A DNA stretch of 64,000 bases from Pseudopithomyces maydicus (taxonomy: Eukaryota; Ascomycota; Dothideomycetes; Pleosporales; Didymosphaeriaceae). Of the stretch, positions 59,046 through 64,000 are shown piece by piece (position 1 is the stretch's first letter; each line of letters starts with the position of its first letter). The stretch covers positions 1 through 64,000 of the forward strand of contig JANTUC010000003.1 of assembly GCA_026873275.1 (NCBI GenBank), given 5' to 3'. The notes beneath the pieces were generated by a model, which worked only from the letters and a program-made list of their open reading frames with translations, made no database searches and was not told the origin of the DNA. Made by a program: the position numbers and the translations under genes.

Positions 59046-60107
59046 ATGGTGAACGGTCACACAGCAACTGGTATCGCCCAAGCTATCTTTTACGCACCAG
59101 TCACGTTGTACGCTCAATACATCTGCGTCAAATGCTGGAAACATGGCTCGAAAGCAGCTTGCTACATGATTATGACTTTCACGATGAGTGAGTCCATCCG
59201 TTCGAAAATATTTTAACAAGCGAAGAAAGCTGACAATCTTCAAGTCCGACTTGCAGGTGGTGTATTGCTCATAATGGTCCAGCAAGACGCGAATGCAAAG
59301 AACGTCTCAATGATCAAGGCTGCCTATATTCTACTGAATATCGGAGTTGTCCCGTTGATCACTGCATTCGAAGGGATCTTGAGTAACATGTAGACTGCCT
59401 CCTCCCTGGTTTGATGGAAACAGCTGACGAATTCTGTAGATCGCATGAGGTATCGTCTGGAAACAAAATCCTTAGAGCGACTCATTATGTTTGCGCCTCA
59501 CTTCTGTTGCTAGCCACAGGGCTGTTGATAGGAGCTGGATCCATGACAGGAAAGCAAGGAAGCACATCTGTGCAATCGGCGCTCTACAAAGTCGGCTATT
59601 TCGATCTGTTGGGCGTGTTTATTTTTTGCGTATTGTTGAGCATTGGGGTACTTCGTACAGATGAACAAAGAGCCAGGAATACCCACATGAAGGTGAGTAG
59701 ATCTTTCGTACCCTAGATCCGATACAACCCTTATCGCTGTGGGATTGTGGTGACTCAACGCTAATTGTATTTCCCAGATGACGAAATTGCTTCTCCTCGC
59801 GTCGCCTTACCTCGCCGTCCGTGTGGTGTACGGATTCCTTGGTATATTCGAAGCTACCGGCCCCAAAATGTTCACTTCTATGTGGAGCTCTCTCTTTGGC
59901 TCTCCTACCGCGCTGGCATTGATGTGCCTGCTGCCTGAATATATTGTGGTATGCATCTATCTGTCCATTCTCAGATACAAAGTTCGCACCTCACAGGAGG
60001 CCATTCGACTGTCTAATAGCGACCGTCGAGATTTGATACCTGATGGGCACGAGCTGAGAGGCTACCGTCAGAACCAGAGCTCGAATGCGGGCAGGTATTA
60101 TAAATAG
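59046..60107 (+). CDS. Multi-pass membrane protein, DUF7702-like, four exons
   Basis: The coding join is 59046-59187, 59245-59389, 59440-59692, 59778-60107 (289 residues), with introns of 57, 50, 57-type spacing replaced here by 85 nt for the last, all GT-AG with CTGAC or CTAAT branches. Splicing restores FTMIRLAGGVLLI and HMKMTKLLLLA. About seven hydrophobic segments are visible, such as AIFYAPVTLYA, LAGGVLLIMV, AAYILLNIGVVPLI, YVCASLLLLATGLLIGAG, FDLLGVFIFCVLLSIGVL, YLAVRVVYGFLGIF and ALALMCLLPEYIVVCIYLSIL. The pattern resembles the fungal DUF7702 family of seven-helix proteins, which have no known function. The hydrophilic C-terminus is predicted outside the core. No single open frame covers more than a third of it, so the gene is easily missed. 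Confidence 0.78.
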
Positions 60108-61490
60108 TGGTCTGGTTTATGTGGCTTGCATCTGTACGATTCGGTAAGGAAGATGGGGAGCAAATTCTACACGCGAGGTCCTCATGGTTGTAGTATCTTT
60201 GCTCACTTGGTATGGTGATATCAAGATATCTCACAACCAGGGATATGATATTGGATGGAGATCAAGTCCGAGCTATAACTTGATTGCATATTAATAAAGC
60301 TGATAGGACCTCTTGAATCAAAATGTTTAGAAGTCCGTCGGGCGAAGTTTCCACGTCCGCGGTGACAAATCCATCAAGAAAAGGCACACCATACTCATTT
60401 CTTGAGTAAAGTTCAAGTTAACACGAATCCAAAAGAATATTCCAAGTCCGAAGCAGCACAACCTCAGCCAAGTCCTCCCTCCCTCCCCACAAGCCAAGTC
60501 TCGCCCCAGCCAAGCTCGCTTAGCCCCCGCCCCTACCCTACCCTACCCATCAACCACCACCTCTCCTGCATACAATCTCCTCCCATCCCACCTGCGCTGT
60601 CCTCCTCTCTCGCCTTCCCGACCCACCGTCTCTCCTTCCCTGCTGGGACACTGGCTCGCGAATCCGCCTTGGCTCGGTTCAAGCCTGCATACAGTTCGAC
60701 TGATAGCCAAGGCTTGCGTCTAAGAGCTCGGGGAGGGCGAAGACGGAAGACCGGCTCCTGGGAGCTTGGAAACGTGATGGCGGAAAGGAGGGTAAGCGGG
60801 GCCAGGGTTTCCGCTTGGGCGGTGACGTCGATTGAGATGGGTGAAGAGTAGGGATTGTGCTGGGGTGCGTGTGCTTCGTGGATGTGGTGTTGATCGAGTG
60901 GTTTTTTGACGCTTCTGAGGCACATTGAAGATATCGATATCGGTCTTTCGAAGATGTCTAGGATGAGGGTGGAAGAAGCCTATGTGCAGCATTTCTCTCC
61001 ACTCTGGCAATCTCTCCATTGTCTAAGCCCTGGCATCGTCTCGGCGCCGGCATGGCATTGCTACCAATTTTCTCCCAACAGCTAGACATCCTCGGATCAA
61101 GACCATTATCGAGTCTAATCCCCCAGCCCACGCACCCTCGCCACACCAGCGCGAGTGAAATCCCGACCTCCACCCCTCTTGGCCACGCGACCGCCTAGAT
61201 TCCCCATCGCTGACCCCGACCCAGCCTTCCCCATTCGAAATAGAGCTCCCCGAGCCAGAGATATGGCACCGTCGTTCCAAGAGCCATGGCTCTCCTGATT
61301 CGTCGTCCCGACTTGGGACAGAGATAACGCTCCCGGCGGCCTGGTTCGAGGGTCTTGGGCGCCCTCCTGTAGGGTGCTTCCCATATGTATATGAAGCGAC
61401 GGGTGCCCGCCGCAGATGCTTCCCTCGCCTCTGACGCCCGCAGTCGCCCGCCCGCCTGTCCAATTTCCTTTCCATCCCCAAGCCCCCACA
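60108..61490. other. Intergenic region with pyrimidine-rich promoter of the symporter gene
   Basis: From about 60,470 the DNA becomes C/T-rich on the plus strand (CCTCCCTCCCTCCCC-like tracts at 60,474-60,560), a common feature of strong ascomycete promoters. The open frames here (60402-60851 plus, Pro/Ser-rich, and several on the minus strand) come from this composition bias and have no family pattern. This is also where GC content rises towards the right end. Confidence 0.55.
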
Positions 61491-63160
61491 ATGGCCGTCG
61501 ATGAAGTCTCCCACCATGACCGCCACAGTGCCACGCCCCCGACGGGGCCTCACGGCAATAGCAAAGAGGCCTTTGCGCCGCACATCGACGCCGTGAAGAC
61601 GAACGAGTCGTCCACGCAGGACGCACCGTACGACCCGTACGCGGCGCACTCGGAGCCAAAGAGGATGACGCTCTGGGAGACCTTCAAGGAGCCCGGGTCC
61701 GCGCTGCAAATCATCGCGTGCGCGCTCCTCGCCGTCGCCATCGCGCTACCCATCGCCTTCAAAGTGGACCCGTCGAACTCCAGACTGCAGGCTGCGTCTA
61801 CGATCCTGAACATCCCGGGGCGTCTCTGGCTGCGAGGTCTCACGGCGGTCGTCATGCCGCTCATTGCGACGGCGATGATCCTCGCGATGCAGCGGCTGAA
61901 AGAGATGACGGGCGGGGGCAACAAGCTTGCAAAGTGGTCTGTGATATACTACGTGAGCACGAGCATCATTGCGATTGTGCACGCCACGATCTTGATATCG
62001 CTGGTGTGGCGGCCGCTGTACACGGTGGTGAGCGAGTCTGATCTCGCGTTCCAGAGCGAGAAGGACGAGGCGCAGGCCGCGGAGCGGAGCGAGAAAGACG
62101 TGCCCGACGTGGTTGTTGACATTTTCGATTCGTTCATCCCGAGTAATATTTTCCAGGCGCTGGCTAACAACCAGCTGCTCGCCATCTTGGTCACTGCCGT
62201 GGTGGTGGGGTATCTGCTGAAGCCCAACGGGCCGCTCATGAGGGCCGTGGAGGAAGTCGACGCGTTGATCACGAAAGTGATTGTTTTCCTGATCAAGCTC
62301 GCGCCCGTTGGAGTTTTCTTTTTGATTCTGTCGAATCTGATGACTTTGGATATTGCGAGTATTGGGCGGAATCTTGGGCTGTTGATCGGCTCCTCGCTGG
62401 TTAGCATGGTTGTCCACCTGGTCATCGTCCTACCCATTCTGTTCTTCGTATTCTGCCGCCAGAACCCATTTACATACTGGGTGAAGTGCTCGCCGGCGTG
62501 GATCACGGCGTGGGGAACTGCTTCTTCGGCTGCGACGTTGCCTGTGACGATGCGATGCGTGCGCGCAAGGGGCTGGCCCGAGACGGTTATCAAGTTCTGC
62601 GTGCCGTTGGGCTGCTTGGTGAACATGGATGGAACCGGTCAGTAAAACTCGATTTCCAACATACATCATCAACTAACGCCACACCCAGCAATCTACTTCC
62701 CCGCCGTCGTAGTCTTCATGGCCGAAACCCAGGGCAAAATCCTCAACGCGGGAGAATACGTCATCGTCATCCTGCTCGCGACGCTATCATCCATCGCCAC
62801 GACCCCGATCCCCAGCTCTTCTCTCGTCCTGACAGTCATCATCTGTCAAGCCGTTGGGGTTGAGATCACTGGCAGTAAGTCGACCGAATCCCGCACTCGA
62901 GTCGATATCTAGACTCTGAGAATTCTTTTTACAACATCTAACCAACACCCCCAGTGTACGCCGTCGTCGTCGCAATCGACTGGTTCATCGACCGTTTCCG
63001 TACCATGCTCAACGTGTCGTCGGACCTCTTCGCCGTCGGCATCATCACCAAGCTCTCGGGTGTCTCCGACCCTGACGGCGTGACGTATGAGGCGAGTGCC
63101 GAGGAAGCCATGGCTGAGGTGCAGGGGGCGCCGGGGACGAGGCTGGATTCGGGGGTTTGA
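61491..63160 (+). CDS. Dicarboxylate/amino acid:cation symporter (DAACS, SDF family), three exons
   Basis: This plasma-membrane transporter couples uptake of acidic amino acids or C4-dicarboxylates to Na+ or H+. The coding join is 61491-62637, 62689-62874, 62955-63160 (512 residues). The introns are 51 nt (GTCAGT to CCCAG, CTAAC branch) and 80 nt (GTAAGT to CCCAG). The signature substrate and cation motifs are intact: a serine-rich hairpin WGTASSAATLPVT, NMDGT at residues 378-382 (completed across intron 1 as NMDGTAIYF), and a second hairpin PIPSSSLVLTVII. A hydrophilic N-terminal tail of about 70 residues precedes helix 1. The ATG at 61491 is the first in frame. Codon use is much more GC-rich than in the genes to the left, as in conserved core genes. 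Whether substrate is glutamate, aspartate or a dicarboxylate is not resolved. Confidence 0.94.
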
Positions 63161-63228
63161 TTTTCTTTTTTAGGGGTGGTTTGGTGAGAAGGGGGAGTTG
63201 AGGGAGTGGAAGGGGAAGGGAGGATTGT

Positions 63229-63252
63229 GAGAGAGAGAGAGAGAGAGAGAGA
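63229..63252. repeat. (GA)12 microsatellite in symporter 3' flank
   Basis: Twelve uninterrupted GA units lie about 70 bp past the symporter stop codon, followed by a short TATATATATA run near 63,267. They are probably in the 3' untranslated region. Confidence 0.9.
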
Positions 63253-63429
63253 AAGCAGAGGGGGTATATATATATAGGTATTCATTTAATTATAGGTTTA
63301 TTTCCACGGTCATAATCGTTCGTGATTCAGCATGGCCTTTGGAAGAGAAAGCGGTGCGTAAAATGGATGCTAATTCATGCGGTGACAAGACTATCCCCCG
63401 CTCCCATGCCCTATTAACCCTCCCCCATG

Positions 63430-64000
63430 CTACACGCACTCACTCCGCCGCACCCTGCTTCCCTCTCTCTCCTTCGCCGCCTCGGGATTGAGCGGCTTCC
63501 TCGAATCGTACCCAACAGCCTTCACAATGCCCAAGCCCTTCGTCCTGCCCTCGCGGAACAATATCCTATCGCCCACCGTCAAATACTCAGGCCTCTGCAC
63601 GAAGCGAAACGCCACCTGCGCGCGGTCTCCCGTGCGGATGTAATTCCGATCGATATCGATGATGGCGCACGTCTGGCTGACGGGCCCCACGTGCAGCATA
63701 GCCTGGTACTTGGTCTTGATGGTGGTCGCATGGGAGAGGATGAGGACCTCTGCGACGAACTCGCGGTACACCTTGGGGATGAGTTCCGCGCCGGTGGTGG
63801 GGTCGTTCTTGTGTAGGACGACCATGCCCTTGCGGACGTCTTTGCGGCGGACGTTGCGGAGGGCGAGGGACGCGGATTGTCCGGCCGAGCAAGCGGGGAC
63901 GGATATGCGTTTTCGCTCGATGGAGCGCACTTTTGTGGTTGTGAATTGGCCGAGGGAGTCGGGCCCGACGAGGATGGTGTCCCCGGTGTGGATGATGCCT
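63430..64000 (-). CDS. GTPBP1-like translational GTPase, C-terminal part (runs off window)
   Basis: Only the last 190 codons are inside the window; the frame is open through 64000 and continues beyond it. The stretch corresponds to domains II and III of the EF-Tu-like GTPase fold, after the G domain. It includes GIIHTGDTILVGPD, VRRKDVRKGMVVL, the FVAEVLILSHATTIKTKYQAMLHVG strand characteristic of the GTPBP1/GTPBP2 (GP-1) group, and the TGDRAQVAFRFVQRPEYLTVGDRILFREGRTKGLGIV ending. Mammalian relatives act in ribosome rescue and mRNA surveillance; the fungal role is not established. It is convergent with the symporter, 269 bp away. Strong GC bias and family conservation mark this as core-chromosome DNA. 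Confidence 0.9.
   Translation of the reverse strand, partial: GIIHTGDTILVGPDSLGQFTTTKVRSIERKRISVPACSAGQSASLALRNVRRKDVRKGMVVLHKNDPTTGAELIPKVYREFVAEVLILSHATTIKTKYQAMLHVGPVSQTCAIIDIDRNYIRTGDRAQVAFRFVQRPEYLTVGDRILFREGRTKGLGIVKAVGYDSRKPLNPEAAKEREGSRVRRSECV

Noticed and set aside
60402..60851. Pro/Ser-rich plus-strand frame of 149 codons
   Set aside because: The content reflects the C/T-rich promoter tracts. It has no ATG in good context and no family resemblance.
61023..61709. Minus-strand open frame of 228 codons
   Set aside because: It is antisense to the symporter 5' region in GC-rich DNA, where long chance frames are common. The content is Arg/Gly-rich and unlike any family.
1..64000. CRISPR arrays, bacterial operons, riboswitches
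   Set aside because: The genome is eukaryotic (telomere, spliceosomal introns). No spaced repeat array was seen.

Overview
The window is a chromosome end of a filamentous ascomycete (Pezizomycotina). It opens with the C-rich strand of a TTAGGG-type telomere. Behind this lies about 18.4 kb of extremely AT-rich DNA in which CpA/TpG dinucleotides are nearly absent and TpA is in excess, the signature of repeat-induced point mutation (RIP). The genes further in have short GT-AG introns (45-119 nt) with CTAAC/CTGAC-like branch points, as expected for this group. The species cannot be named from the sequence.

RIP block (137 to about 18,540). Two Ty3/gypsy retrotransposon relics can still be read through the mutations. 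Element A lies on the plus strand: gag-like near 3.9-4.8 kb, reverse transcriptase near 6.1-6.5 kb, RNase H near 6.9-7.2 kb, integrase near 7.6-8.77 kb. It is interrupted by element B, a minus-strand copy with its own LTRs (8767-9004 and 17055-17293), and resumes at about 17,294 with the integrase end and chromodomain before its 3' LTR (18246-18536). The 3.8 kb next to the telomere holds no recognisable element.

Accessory genes (19.8-60.1 kb), in order: a secreted S9 peptidase; a saponin-hydrolase-like secreted protein with a one-base frameshift; a GH1 beta-glucosidase divergent from a GH78 alpha-L-rhamnosidase; an MFS sugar porter; a HET-domain protein; a Zn2Cys6 regulator divergent from a dienelactone hydrolase; a secreted copper amine oxidase divergent from a second Zn2Cys6 regulator; a small secreted six-cysteine protein whose second exon is visible only after splicing; a DUF7730-type protein; a five-exon MpaB/DUF2236-type oxygenase divergent from a cytochrome P450; a second HET gene in two reading frames; and a multi-pass membrane protein. 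The saponin-hydrolase-like, GH1, GH78 and sugar-porter genes form a plausible plant-glycoside deglycosylation and uptake cluster. The HET genes are typical non-self-recognition genes.

Right end (about 60.5-64 kb). Coding DNA becomes GC-rich with conserved housekeeping-type genes: a dicarboxylate/amino-acid:cation symporter and the C-terminus of a GTPBP1-like translational GTPase running off the edge. This looks like the boundary between subtelomere and core chromosome.

Exon structures were inferred by eye from splice motifs, reading-frame continuity and family conservation. All joins given here sum to multiples of three, except the saponin-hydrolase-like and second HET genes, which carry frame breaks.
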